The notes beneath the pieces are model-generated. The model saw only the letters and a list, made by a program, of their open reading frames with translations. It ran no database searches and was not told the origin of the DNA. Made by a program: the position numbers and the translations under genes. Shown here piece after piece: positions 13,301 through 25,700 of a stretch of DNA of 64,000 nt; position 1 is the stretch's first letter; every line of letters starts with the position of its first letter. The stretch is from Paramecium octaurelia (Eukaryota; Ciliophora; Oligohymenophorea; Peniculida; Parameciidae): positions 173,553-237,552 of the forward strand of contig CAJJDP010000091.1 in assembly GCA_905182995.1 (NCBI GenBank), given 5' to 3'.

Positions 13301-16300
13301 TTACATTGCATGAAAAGTATTATTTTAAGAGTCTATTTAATAATTAAGAATGTAATATATAACCATTCAATTAGTTCATGTACAATACTCTTATGAATTT
13401 ATAAAACGGCTCATTTATTTATGTTTCAAACACAAATATCACTGATACCATATTATATGATTCAGTTTTATTTCAAATTTAAATGCCTTCATAGATTATC
13501 TCAGAATTCATAATTATCAATTCCAATTTTTCTTCAAACATTTTGCATCAAGTAAATCTTTATGAAAAAGTATCTTTAATATCTATTAATACTAATTACT
13601 ATTTTAATTTGAATATAACAAATGTCACATTCTCCTCCAATTTATTAAATTTATTAAAAGAAAGTAACGCTTAAAAACAGAGCCTCATTTTATAAGTGGA
13701 AGCACATTAATCCAAGTGTATAATAAGTAGTAGCCTAATACAAAAAAATATGATTTTGAATGGTCAAGGATCTCTTCTATATATTGACTCTGACTTAATT
13801 GTTTTGGACAATACAGAGTTTTTTCAAAATTCTGCATTTGTCTTTGATACTTTAAAGAAATTCCTTAGATGGGGCTTGACAGGAGAAATCTTTTTAGAAG
13901 ATTTATAGAAATTATATATTAGCACTAGTAGAGGAGGAAATGGAAATTTTTAAGCCCGATAAATTATTTTGAACAAGATTTTATTATACAATTCTATCTC
14001 AATATAAGGAGCTGCATTCGTAATGAAAATGATAGAAGATGGAAATATACAGATTAAAGATTCACACTTTTAAAATTTACAAGCTAAGTTAACCGAATCT
14101 TCATAAGGAGGAGCCTTTCATATCTAATCTTAATCATTATATTTACGAATTGATGTTATCAATACAATATTTCTAGATATTTCCTCCAGAACAGGAGGTA
14201 GTATATTTTATATAATACCTTCAACAAAATTATTCAATATCTCTTTACTTAACTCTACATTTGAAAACATTTTTTCAATTTAAGGAGGTCTAATATACAT
14301 TGAAAAATCTATCCATTAACTATAAATTGTACAGATGAATAAATGTAATTTATCATAAAATTTGGATTAATTTTATGCATTCATCAATTCATTACAGGAT
14401 GTTACAAATAAAGAACTGACCACTTTAACATAAGAGTATTCACTGATCCATTGCTTTGATTGCTAATTTTAAATAATTGATCTATATGTAACAGACTACC
14501 CACCTACACCGTTATTCTAATTATATGGAAGCGCAAATCTCAAGAATATTTCATTATACAATGTTACTTTTTCTAATCAATTAATGCTATTTTCTCCAGT
14601 AAGATAGTCTGATTAAATAATTTTTCATAATCTAGATTTTTCCAACTGCACTCAAATACAAATTACTGAAATAAATATTCCTTCAAAAAGAAATGCAAAC
14701 CTTTTAAATAATAGTTTAAGCGCAACTTGTAATGAAAGTTTAATAGATGCTCCTCCAACTATTATAAGTTTTAATGAAAGTTTCTCTAATATTAATCAAA
14801 TCGCATTTTTAGAAACTTTATTGTCATAGATATAATCATCAATAATAGCTATGATATTATTTTAATTTACAGATTAATATCAATAACAAAAAATACAACT
14901 TTCTGATATTAATCTCTAAAATAACAAGTGCAGTAAGTGCTCCTACGGTCTATTGAATTTTTAGAATAGTAAGCAAATATCTATAATTATTGGAAAAATC
15001 GCTATAACTAATTCGAATTGCGGGAAAAATGGTTGTATTTCTTTCATATCATAAGATAACCGTCTTCTTTCAAGTCAAGATTTTAATAGCTCTTTAGCTA
15101 ATTCTACTATCAGAATAGAGGATTTGTAATGCATCAACAATTAAGCTTAATACGGAGGCTGTTTGTTTATCTAAAATTAAATCATTTCAATAATACAAAG
15201 TTTGATAGCTGGCAATAAGGCAGTATATGGAGGAGCTTTTTTTACAAAAGGGGTTAATTCAACATTGATCTCAGAGAATTTAGTTATTACAAATAATTCA
15301 GCTTAATTTGGAAGTGGTATCTATAGTGAAGACAACTTGAATAGAAATGTTAAAGGAATAGAAATAATTGATAATTAGGGATTGAATCAAATTGAAGAAC
15401 ACCCTTAGTAACTCTATCTGTAAATTATTAAAGACTAAATGATGAAACCAACAATTATATAAAATTCTAAAAATGGCCAAAAATCTTAAATAATTGGCAA
15501 AGATGGATAAAATACAATTATTCATATACCTACTGGAATATCATTATCAGAATACAGAAAATTTGAATAAGAAAAGAATAGATACAATTATTAAACTATG
15601 CAAATGAGATTATACGCAGTTAATTCATAATTAGAAATTGTTAGAAATCTAACAAATACCTATTGTGAATTACAAATTAATAATGTGAATAGTAGATTAG
15701 AACAAAATTTATCTTTAAGTAAAAATAAAATTTACTTTAATTAATCGACGTTTTCCTACAATTTAGATGATTTAATCTTTTACATTCCCTCAGATTCAAA
15801 TTAAACCTTTGAATTTAATATTAAGTGTAACAGTATTTATATTCCAATAATAAACAATAAAAACAATTTAATAGAGGGGTATAATTATATTTTTAAATTA
15901 GATATCACTAAAACTATGTTTTGAGTCTTTTGATTAAGCCTAACAAGTGTTAAATGGGAGAGTACAGTTAATCTATAGAGGATTATTGTCACTAATGCAT
16001 AGTAGATTAGAAATAATACTCCGTAATTTTAGGAGCTACTAGTTGTCAAATAGTAGATGATTAAAAGATTTAGGAAATAACCTAAGCTTAAATATACTTA
16101 AAAAAAGTATTCTAATCTTCTTATTACATTTAGGGATATTGGAGAAGGAAAGTGACAGCTCCTACTATAGACTTGTGCTTAAATAATCAGCAAAATTGTA
16201 TTGGAGGATGGGGAGTTGGAAATGATTTATGCTAATAGGGATATATAGGGGCTCTTTGTGAATAGTGCGATTATTATAATGAGAGAGGAGGAGGAAATTA

Positions 16301-17688
16301 CGAAAGAGAGGGCTTTTTTGAGTGTTAAATATGCTAAAATGATGACCTACAATAGCTATTTAATTTTGTAATCACAGTTTTAATGTAAAAATGTTATTAA
16401 TTTAAGATTTGTATGCCTACTTCTAATGATTAATTATTTGTCTAAAAAAAGACTTTAATTTATTCGTTTAAATATTAAGCAGTTTAAAGCACCTTTTCGA
16501 TAAAGTTTTTTTAAGTAGGAAGAAGTACTTATGGGTTAGACCATAAAAATTATATTGTTCTATTTTCAAATTATCAGTTATACATAAGAATTATCTTCTG
16601 TATTTTCTGATTAAGTCTAATAACTAATTCATTTTTTAGGAGATCCTTTTACGTTTTTAGGAATATATAAAATATGTTAATTAATAAATTTAGAAGTTAG
16701 TGTACCGTATTTATAGATCTTATAAAATTTTATTTTTATGCTGATATTGATGACTGCATTTGTCTGCTTTTATTTTGCTAAGATTTTCATCTCAAAATTA
16801 AAAATCACATAGATGGAATTATTTAATTTTATCTATCTAATATATATCTTCGTTGTTGGAAGTTTTCTTAGATCTATAATTCAACTTATTGCTTTTAGAG
16901 ATATTTAGGATGCGTATTGGATTTACAAAAACGTTTCCTATTATTACACAAATACAAATCATCTTAAACTAGTATTTTTCTTATTTTTACCTATTGTAAT
17001 AGGTCTGGGGATAGTATTACCTTATTTATTACTACAAAAAATAAAGTCATCTTCATTTTTATCAAAAAGAATCCCTTTTAAAGACTTTGGATTTTGGTTT
17101 ACATCTTACTCAAACGAACATCAACATTGGGAATTTTATAAATTTTTATTGGTCAACGGATTAATATGCATAATCATAATGATTGATGCAAATGCTACAA
17201 TAAAAGGAGTATTATCTTATTCTCTATTAATCATTTATACTAAAGTCTGCTAAGACAATAAAATCTATTATCACAAGTAAATGAATAGATTTGAAAGTTA
17301 ACTCAATATTATAAGCATCATAATTATAATATTTTGTACACTATTTTCAATATAGGAAAGCTACGGTTCCATATTGAAAACTTTAATTTTAATTTTCATT
17401 AATTCATTACTAATTTTAGGTGGAGCCTTAATTATATTACATTTATAGAAATTGAATTCCTAAAAGTTAAGAAGAGTGTTCTGTAGAGTATTTGAAAGTT
17501 TGGGATCATTTAATGAGATATTTATAAAGTATAACATTTTTTAAGCTCATTCAAACAGTTCCATAAAACTAAGAAAAAAACGATTTGAATTATTAAAAGC
17601 TTTTTTAAAACAGCAAAGCAAAACTTAATTATTAATTATAAAGGAGTATTAAAGCTCAGATGAAAAGCAAAGGGTTTTAGGATTTTGA
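7357..17688 (+). CDS. Giant Cys-rich, beta-helix, multi-pass membrane protein (copy A)
   Basis: A surface-type protein of about 3,400 residues. The start is an ATG followed by a signal peptide (MFWIFYILRLVQSACS). The first ~450 residues are aromatic-rich with Gly-Gly turns and may be a lectin/laminin-G-like fold (weak). From about 8690 to 10440 come furin/EGF-receptor-like C-x2-C repeats (for example CKTCTGPTKYDCASC). About 10450-15900 encodes Asn/Ile/Leu-rich repeats typical of right-handed beta-helices, then more Cys motifs near 16200, at least five hydrophobic helices (16730-17460) and a basic tail. Early introns are 8840-8862 and 9002-9025; one intron is clear at 16108-16134 and others between 15900 and 16740 are not fully resolved. 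An N at 12629 joins two ~90% similar stretches, so the middle may be chimeric. Ligand and role unknown. Confidence 0.7.
12630..13995 (+). repeat. Diverged second copy of 11209-12628 inside the giant gene
   Basis: After the N at 12629 the sequence restarts at the equivalent of about 11209 and stays in the same frame, but differs from the first copy at many scattered positions, unlike the indistinguishable overlaps elsewhere in the window. Either the protein has a real internal repeat of about 470 residues, or two paralogous or allelic contigs were chained together. Confidence 0.6.
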
Positions 17689-17697
17689 ATTAAACAA

Positions 17698-20600
17698 ATG
17701 GAATTGTCCAAATTATTAGGATATATTTTAATAATTTTTCATTTTTATTTAATGATTGATTTCTATATTTGGACAGTCAGCATCATACTGATAGAGTTTA
17801 TTAGATCAACGATATAGTGCGATTCAAATACATTGCAAGGATGCCTTCTAGATGACACAACCAAGACAACCTAGATGACACTCTAAGATTATTCAGCCTA
17901 TGGATATGGCTTCTGGTTCTAATACATATCCACACAAACAACATTATATGAGAGCCTAACTACATTCCCTAAAATTGAAGGGCTCTTAATATTAAGGGAG
18001 ATAAATCCTGAGACTTTAACATATAGAGTATTTTTTTATTAAGATTGGACAAACAACAATGCTAATTAGGAAAAATATTTATATTTATAATATGAATCAA
18101 ATGGCTAAATGATCTAATTAGCAAAATTCGTATTTGACGCATTCGATTTTGATGGAAAATGGATTCATATTTATGTCTCATATTAATTTCCTTATTAAAG
18201 ATAAATTATAATGAATGACATTTAAAATGATAATTGTTAAATCATAAACTATGAAACTAGTACTAATTTAGAAATGAAGTAGACAAGAATTATTCAAGGA
18301 GGAGAGTTAAAATTATAATTAAATTAAAATGATGAAGTAAAACAATTGGCTTATTATCCTGGTAGAATTACGTATTTAGAGTTTAACTTCAATAAAAATA
18401 ATGTAATTTTTAAAACAGTTCAAGAATTTAAGATATTTGTTCAGTAATAATTTATTCCATACCCATTTTGTTATATTTAAACTTATGATGCTTCATCAAT
18501 ATCAAGTTATATATATTAATTTGGATTGATTTAATTAGAATCTTGGGTTAAGGTTGATTATAAATTGGTAATATTATTTTATATCATAGAATTTAAATTA
18601 TTCAGCCAGTGTTTTTGGAATTGAAATATTATTTTTGCCTCTAATCAATATCTATTAAAAATTAGTTGATTTATAGTATTGTCTTCTTTAAGCATGGACA
18701 TCAAACTTAGCAAATGGAGTGTATTTCTAAACTTACAATTAGATAAATCCAGATTTTTATCCAAATCTTTAGCAATTTATGGGTTAAAGCGGTATTGCTT
18801 TTCATACTCTAAAATAAGATTTAAGATAATGGCATTATGTTTCTATTCTGTATGGTTTTGATAAAGCACAAATTCCAGTTTAAAATTTGAAAATGTGGTT
18901 CATAGATGGGGATGTATATGAAGCCCAATATCATAATAGAACATATCATTTCGATGGAGCTAAACTAAAAATTAGAAGTGGATTACTTTTTGACGCTGCT
19001 GCTGATGGAATGTATGTAACAACAGAGAGTAGTAAGATAACTGTTTGTCTACCTGAGTCTTTTGTTCTTATTAAAAGTATGTTTTTTTCATTATAAAAGA
19101 GTGTCACTTCAGTTGCTTAGATTGTAATGGTCCATATCTTAATTAGTGCATAAGTTGTGATTAGAACTCCAATAGATATCTAGAAAATAGCTATTGTAAA
19201 TGTACTTTAGGCTATATTGAAAGTAATAGTGGTGATTGTATATGTAATATTGTTATCTTAAACTAGAATTCTTGGATTTCTATCCCACTTCTGTATCAGA
19301 TTATAATGCAAAGAATTAAACTCTATCTTAATTTGGTTATTTTTCAATTAAAGAAGTCAATAATGAAATCATTCAAATGCGTTGTCCGTAATTTAATGAA
19401 ATGTAATTGGAAAAGATAAATTGCTTAGAATGCTTGACTTAACCAGGATCATTTGCTAATCTATTAAAATGTGAATCCGATTATGTTTTTAATAGTTACG
19501 GTTAATATGAATTAATCTAGAGAGAAGAAAAAGATATCGAATTATATGTTCTTGACACATCAACATCTTCTCTTACCTTGTGTGTTGGATGCAAAACTAT
19601 ATGTAACTAAAATATTGATTCAAATTGGCATTTTCATACTTTATTACAAGTATATATATAATGTCAACAGCAATTCTATTATAAAAATGGAGAATGTAAT
19701 GTGTGTAATTCAAATTGTAAGACATGTTAAGATTTTTCAATTTGTACATCTTGTTATAATGAAATGACTTTGAATCCTTTGACTAAGGAATGTCTTGAAT
19801 GTCCAAAGGAATGCTTAGAATGCGAATATAATTCTGGTGTTCAATGCAAATAATGCATAGAAAAATACTCAGTGTTTTAAGGATAATGCTACCCTTGTAG
19901 TCAATATTGTTTAGAATGTTTATATGTTTAAAATCCTAAGGATGGATCGTATTATAATAGATGTATTAACTGCATTGATAATTAAAAATATTATTTATCA
20001 ATTAATGCAGTTGATTGTATTGAAAATTTAGATGCTTATTGCACATATGCAATCTAATTTCATAAATCCTGGTTTATGAGAAATAGAGTAAATACTTTAT
20101 TTCATTTGTATGAAAAAGGAGATTTTAACTCTAATTAACTTATGAATTATTGTGCCTTATGTGCTAAAGGATATGCTTCATTACTTTCAGGAACATGTGT
20201 TAGAATAGATTCAATTTCTGATGATCTTCAATATAAACAATATTGTACATAAATGTACGAAATGGAAGTGTATCAATCATTGTAATTAAATTTATTATAG
20301 TACTAATGTCTAGTATACACCAACGAATTCAAATAAACTCTTTCAGCTTCGAATGGTTGCGATTTTATGTTGTTAAATTGTGCTTACTGTTTCAATAATA
20401 TTTGCTTACTTTGTTATTCAGGATATTATGCTGAATTAGCTTCTGGTTAGTGCATTGAATGTCCATCAGAGTTGAATTGCTATAAATGTGAATAGCGATC
20501 AAAGTTATGGAAAAATGGTTGGAAAATTTGGTATGCTATTATTCATTTCATGATGAAACGAGGGACCTTCTATGACGATATATTTGGAAATGAAGCATAA

Positions 20601-20819
20601 GATAAATTAGAAGTTGTTTGTAAGACTTGCACAATAGATTTTGAATTTTACCTAGATAAATGTATCAAGAAATGTCCAGAGAATTGTGAGCTCTGTATAA
20701 AATGTAATGGATAAAATAAATGTGTTAAATGTAAAGAGTCCTTAACAAAATCGTTTATAATGAAGTAGTACCAACAACTTGTGTCTTATATTTATTTTGT
20801 TATTATCAAATATAGGTGA
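17698..20819 (+). pseudogene. Giant surface protein copy B, N-terminal half, broken at about 20747
   Basis: Starts 9 nt after the stop of copy A, with its own hydrophobic signal (MELSKLLGYILIIFHF). Introns at 18568-18589, 19077-19099 and 19244-19266. An aromatic N-terminal region (to about 19080) is followed by Cys-rich repeats (C-x2-C pairs to about 20730), as in copy A. At about 20747 the sequence switches, within a short shared stretch (TCGTTTATAATGAAG), to the C-terminal membrane domain seen in the other copies, but in the wrong frame, and meets TGA at 20817-20819. The beta-helix part is missing here and resumes at 22795. Either a real rearrangement or an assembly chimera. Confidence 0.6.
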
Positions 20820-21792
20820 TTTAATTATTGATATCTTCATTATCTTTTAGAACTTTATCAGGCATAAAATGGATCCAAGGTGATTTGGCTTATTAATTTG
20901 ATACATCGCTTCATTAATAATGGATTCCTTATCTTATCATACTAATAATCATTATTGGAGCTATTGTACCAGGAATTTTTATAATGTATTTAGCCAAATA
21001 TAGAAATAATCTTTAAAAATATGATATCAGAAGATAATGGGGATACTTATATTTAGAATATTAGCCTAAAGCTTATTATTGGGAAATAATTAGGATTGTC
21101 AGTAGAGAGTTGATAATGATTGCCATTACATTCTACCAAGATAATATAGTAATTAAATGTATACTATTATTTATTATTTAATTTGCCTATTTTTTTACAA
21201 ACTAAATGATTTTACCTTTTAAAACAAAAATTTTAAATTATTTAGAATAAAAGAGTACGTTGTTATGCACTTTTACATTGTTTGCAGTACTTTCATTATC
21301 ACAAACAAGTAGTTTTTATACTCTTGTCATTTTGTCTATAATCATAACAAATTTCTATTTATTGATGACTTTTATTTAGAGTTTAATAAAAGGATATCTA
21401 GAATCTTAGGAGGAATTAATAGATACATTTAAGGATCATATTAGAGAGAAACTGAAATAAAAATTGAAATATCATGGATGTTTGGAGAGTTGGTTAGTAA
21501 ATAAAGGTTAGAGGAGAAAGATAGTGATTGAGAGATATAAACAAGTAAAGAAATATCTTTTTGAAGTAAGATAAAAACACAGTAGAATAGAGAGATAGAA
21601 ATGTAATTTAGATTTGTATCTGTTTTAGTTTCACAAATTTCAACTTATCGTTCTTCAAGCGATTTGCTAAGTCCTAGAGATTTCAATTTAATATTATTGA
21701 GACCATAATAGATTCTATCTACAAATAGTGAAAATAACCCTATCAATGATCCTTTAACAAATTTGATCAAAAAAATTAAATCTAAAGAATGA
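20747..21792 (+). pseudogene. Detached C-terminal membrane domain of a giant surface protein
   Basis: Very similar to 27549-30345: hydrophobic helices, a conserved block around K-W-I-Q-G-D-L-A-Y, a charged cytosolic tail with S-W-L-V-N-K, then a 26-nt intron (21603-21628) and the tail ending N-D-P-L-T-N-L-I-K-K before TGA 21792. The frame is open, including the intron, but it is not in frame with the Cys-rich exons upstream, so as assembled it lacks a start. It is followed at once by a ruined K+ channel gene, the same order as the intact pair at 22795-33042. Confidence 0.6.
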
Positions 21793-22029
21793 ATAGAAGA
21801 TTTAAATATTTGATGGTATTTTATCTAGTGATATATATAAGAAGAATATAAATATAATTAATTTTCCATAATGTTAATTGCAATTTATATTTGATTATTT
21901 TCATTGTTGTTGTCAATCAAAATATTAGAATTGCTGTTTAATTGCCTGTCAAAGAGTTTAAAATAACTATTACATTTATTTAGACAAAAGGGTTTTTAAT
22001 ATATTTCTTTTATTTTAATTAAAGTTAAC

Positions 22030-22620
22030 TAACTAAGCCTATGTTCATAATTTTACACAAAAAACGATTCTCCAGAGAATACTTTGGGGGAAGGTTTTGA
22101 TTTGGCTTAAAATAATAGTCTAATCAAATATTTGCGCTACCATAATGCTTTTGTGAAATCTAGAAAAGTTGTGGATCAATAGCAAATGCTAGAAAACTTT
22201 CATAGAATATATTAAATAATTGGGGACAAGACATCCTATTATTTATTCTACCAATCAAAAGGATGAGAACATTAAAATAAAATTTTACCAGGAAATCTTA
22301 ATTTATAGTTTTAGTGTATGTAAATATGAGAGTAATAAAAAAATAATAAGTTTGCGCTCTTGATCGATTGTACGATAACAATTTTAATAATAAATACACT
22401 TTATACATTCTTCTTGTAAGATAATGCCTTGACCTTTAACTGCTACTTAACTCAATTTCATATTCCATATGAGGAAAATCACATAATAAAGAGAGAGAAA
22501 TTTGCTTCTAGCATGGTTCCATGTAAATTCGTACATTTCTTAATCCTTGTTTTCAACTTGTTTGTTTTGTATTGTTGTACTTTAAATTTTTGTTTAAATA
22601 GAGTTTCATATAAGTGAGAG
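22030..22620 (+). pseudogene. Relic of a cyclic-nucleotide-gated type K+ channel gene (5' part)
   Basis: Recognisably similar to the first ~450 nt of the intact channel gene at 30615 and to fragments around its S1 and S4-S5 regions (S-P-E-N, E-G-F-D-L, H-R-I-Y-Q-I-I-G-D-K and R-E-K-F-A motifs in shifting frames). It carries TGA codons and frameshifts, and S2-S4 and the pore are missing. It lies about 240 nt downstream of a giant-protein C-terminus, as the intact channel does, so the two were probably duplicated together and this one decayed. Confidence 0.75.
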
Positions 22621-22794
22621 AACTACTGCTGGATACCAGATATAATCCTTTTGAAAAGAATTGGGTTTTCAAAGTATATAGCATGATTTTACAATCACTG
22701 TATTCACAATAAGATAGAAATTGTTCCACAAAATTATTTTGAATAAATATTTGTCATTATGACAGTTTAGTTATATCATTTATTTTTTTTGAAG

Positions 22795-25700
22795 TGATTG
22801 CATTGATTGTCCAAGATATTGTCAGATTTGTAAACCTAAAACTAATTCTTAATTATTAAGTGCTAATCCATATTTCTCAAATTCTAATGTCAAATCTTCA
22901 ACACATACTTGTTTGTTGTTATAAACCGGATTAAGCTTTTAAGATTATTATTATTTAAGAAGTTGAATTACAATTTAGCTTTATTTAAGATTGTTCTATA
23001 GAATTCCATTCTTACATATTCACTACTTTAATTTAGAACATCTATTTTGTCACTTCAGCTAAAATTACTCTAGTTGGTAATGGGTATACATTATTCCTTA
23101 ACTAAAATTTAGAAATACTGAATTTTGAATCTGTTTCAATACAACATTTAATAATTTAGCCGAAATCAACTGTGAACATTCATTTATAATCTTTAAGTGC
23201 TTTGAAAGTACTATTTAAATCAATAGTTATAAAATAATAATAAGAAGATTAAAATCCAATAACATTTAATATTGTATCCACAAATCTCTAGGAATTATAG
23301 ATTCAAAACTTATCTTTACAAAATCTAAATCTACAATCTGTAACTAGTTTGTTTTCTTTCGAATATACAGTTTACTAACAATACATTAACATTAATATTG
23401 ATGAATTTAATATTTAAAATTCAAAGATTCACAATTCAAATATCATTTTACTTGATAATTACTTTTAAAAAACAACAAATTGTTATTTGAATAACATTCT
23501 AATCACAAATTCCAATCTTTATGCTAGTAAATTTTTGACAACTTTAAATAACTAATATCTAGAAATGTATGGTTCATTTTCCTAAATATCCATGTATCTC
23601 TCTTTGTTTTCAGATATTCAACCTTTATTCTAGACCTTTTGTTTTAAAACTTTAAATATTAGCAGAATATCTTTAACAAATTCAACATTCTCAAATTTTA
23701 TTCTATTTTAAACAAATAATGAATAAATTAATAAGGACTATTAAATTAAGTCATGTAATTTAAAGAATAGCTCAATTATTAATTTTTTTTAAGACTACTA
23801 GTTTCAATCTATTATTTTACAGAATATCGAAATTAATTAAGTTTATCATGACGATAAAACAATTCTTATAAATTTAGTATCAAATGATTTGACTAGTACA
23901 GTTAAGATGTCTAATATTATTTTAGATACAATTACTATTTTTGATAATATTGAATTGGTTTAAAATTTATAGTCAAGTTAGTCGATTATTATTATCTAAT
24001 CCAACTTAATTGAAATATCTGATGTTAAAATCATCAGATCGACTGGCATTACAGAATTTTTATTATCCTCAGCTATTAACTTAGTACTTTCAAATTTTAC
24101 TATTACTTTAAACTAAAAGTACATCTTTAAAAGCATTATCACAGATGAGTAATGTTCATAACTTGATATATATTCTAAATATGCACTCACTTTAATTGTT
24201 TAGATGGCATAAAATATTAGAATATAGAACTTTTATATATCTAATCTTATTATTTAGGATTTCCCTATGATTTACATAATCTCTGTAGCAACCTAAATTA
24301 TTAGAAGATCTGAATCTATTGTAATTGATTTAATGAATGTAGATAATTGCATCATATAAAAGAGCTAGACTATTAATTAGATATCTGTAATTCTTATATA
24401 ATCAGAATAATAATAAGATATCCAAATTCTAAATTCCAGATTTAATAATAATATTTACTATTCATACACCAAAGAATCTGAGTCTGAATCAGCATTAATC
24501 TTCTATATAATTGCATAAAACTCCAAAATATCACTGATTAAATGTTAATTTACCCAAAATTATATTTCTTAAAGCGAAAATAGCTTGTTAAATATAAATA
24601 GTGAATAAATTCATATAATTGATTCATCTTTTATTTCAAATAATTAGATTGGTGATAGCTTTTTGAAGCACATAAATTGGAAATATCTACCATTTTATTT
24701 AACAATAGAATAAATCAAAAATTAATTTTAAGTACTATCCACAAGTGGAAATGGTTAAATAACATCCTCCTCAGTTACACTTAGAAACACAAATATTGAA
24801 GATAGTTTTTCAACTTCTGCGGGATGCTTTAAAATTACATTAGAAAATGAAGGGCAGTTGCTTATCAGAAATTCTATATTTAAAAATATCTCCACTAAAA
24901 TATCTGAAGAATAATCATTGGGGGGTTGCCTGTATGTTATTGATAGAAGCATTAATATCTAAATTGATATATTAGATTCTATCTATAATACAATTATTGG
25001 TACTGCTGAAGGCGGTGTTATTTATCTGCAGCCTATTACCTATTAGATTAACTTCAATTTCACTAATGTGACATTTTAGGATGTATTTTCAAATGATGGT
25101 AATATTGCAAAACTTAATTTCCTAAACTAAAATCAATTACTCTATATGTAGAATTGCAAAATTTTATAAACAATAGAGGGCTATTCCTAATTTAGATATT
25201 TGTTTGGTTCATTTAAAAAACATCAAACGACCTTGATTTCAATGTAGTAAGGATATCTTATTTTAAGAGATATGTTTGTTCAATTATATTTAAATATATT
25301 CTTGTAGTTGAATTATCAAAGCAAAATAAGTTTGACATCTATTGACATAGATTATTCTTATTATTACCAGAATTCTATAATTTAAATTAGCTTTTCAGCA
25401 GGTATTATAAAAATATTATATTTATAGACTAACAATGTAAAATAGAAATTATTGGTCTCAAAATGAAAAACTTTTAATGGTACAAAGATGACCCAAGATT
25501 ATAAACAATCTAGATTAATTAAGTAATTAGTAATTAGGAAAAATTGTCAAAAGACTGTCAAAATTAACAAACATTATAATTAACAAACTCAACTTATGAA
25601 TTAATAAATTTATCAAATTTTATAGATGAACCCGAAAATTAGATTGAAAGTTTAGTGTAAATAACAAATGTAAAAAATAGAGATTCAATATCAATAAAAT

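Noticed and set aside
20747..22794. Retained internal eliminated sequence (IES) or transposon as the source of the insert in the giant gene
   Set aside because: The ends do not show paired TA boundaries or inverted termini that I could recognise, and the insert consists of host gene parts, so rearrangement or misassembly fits better.
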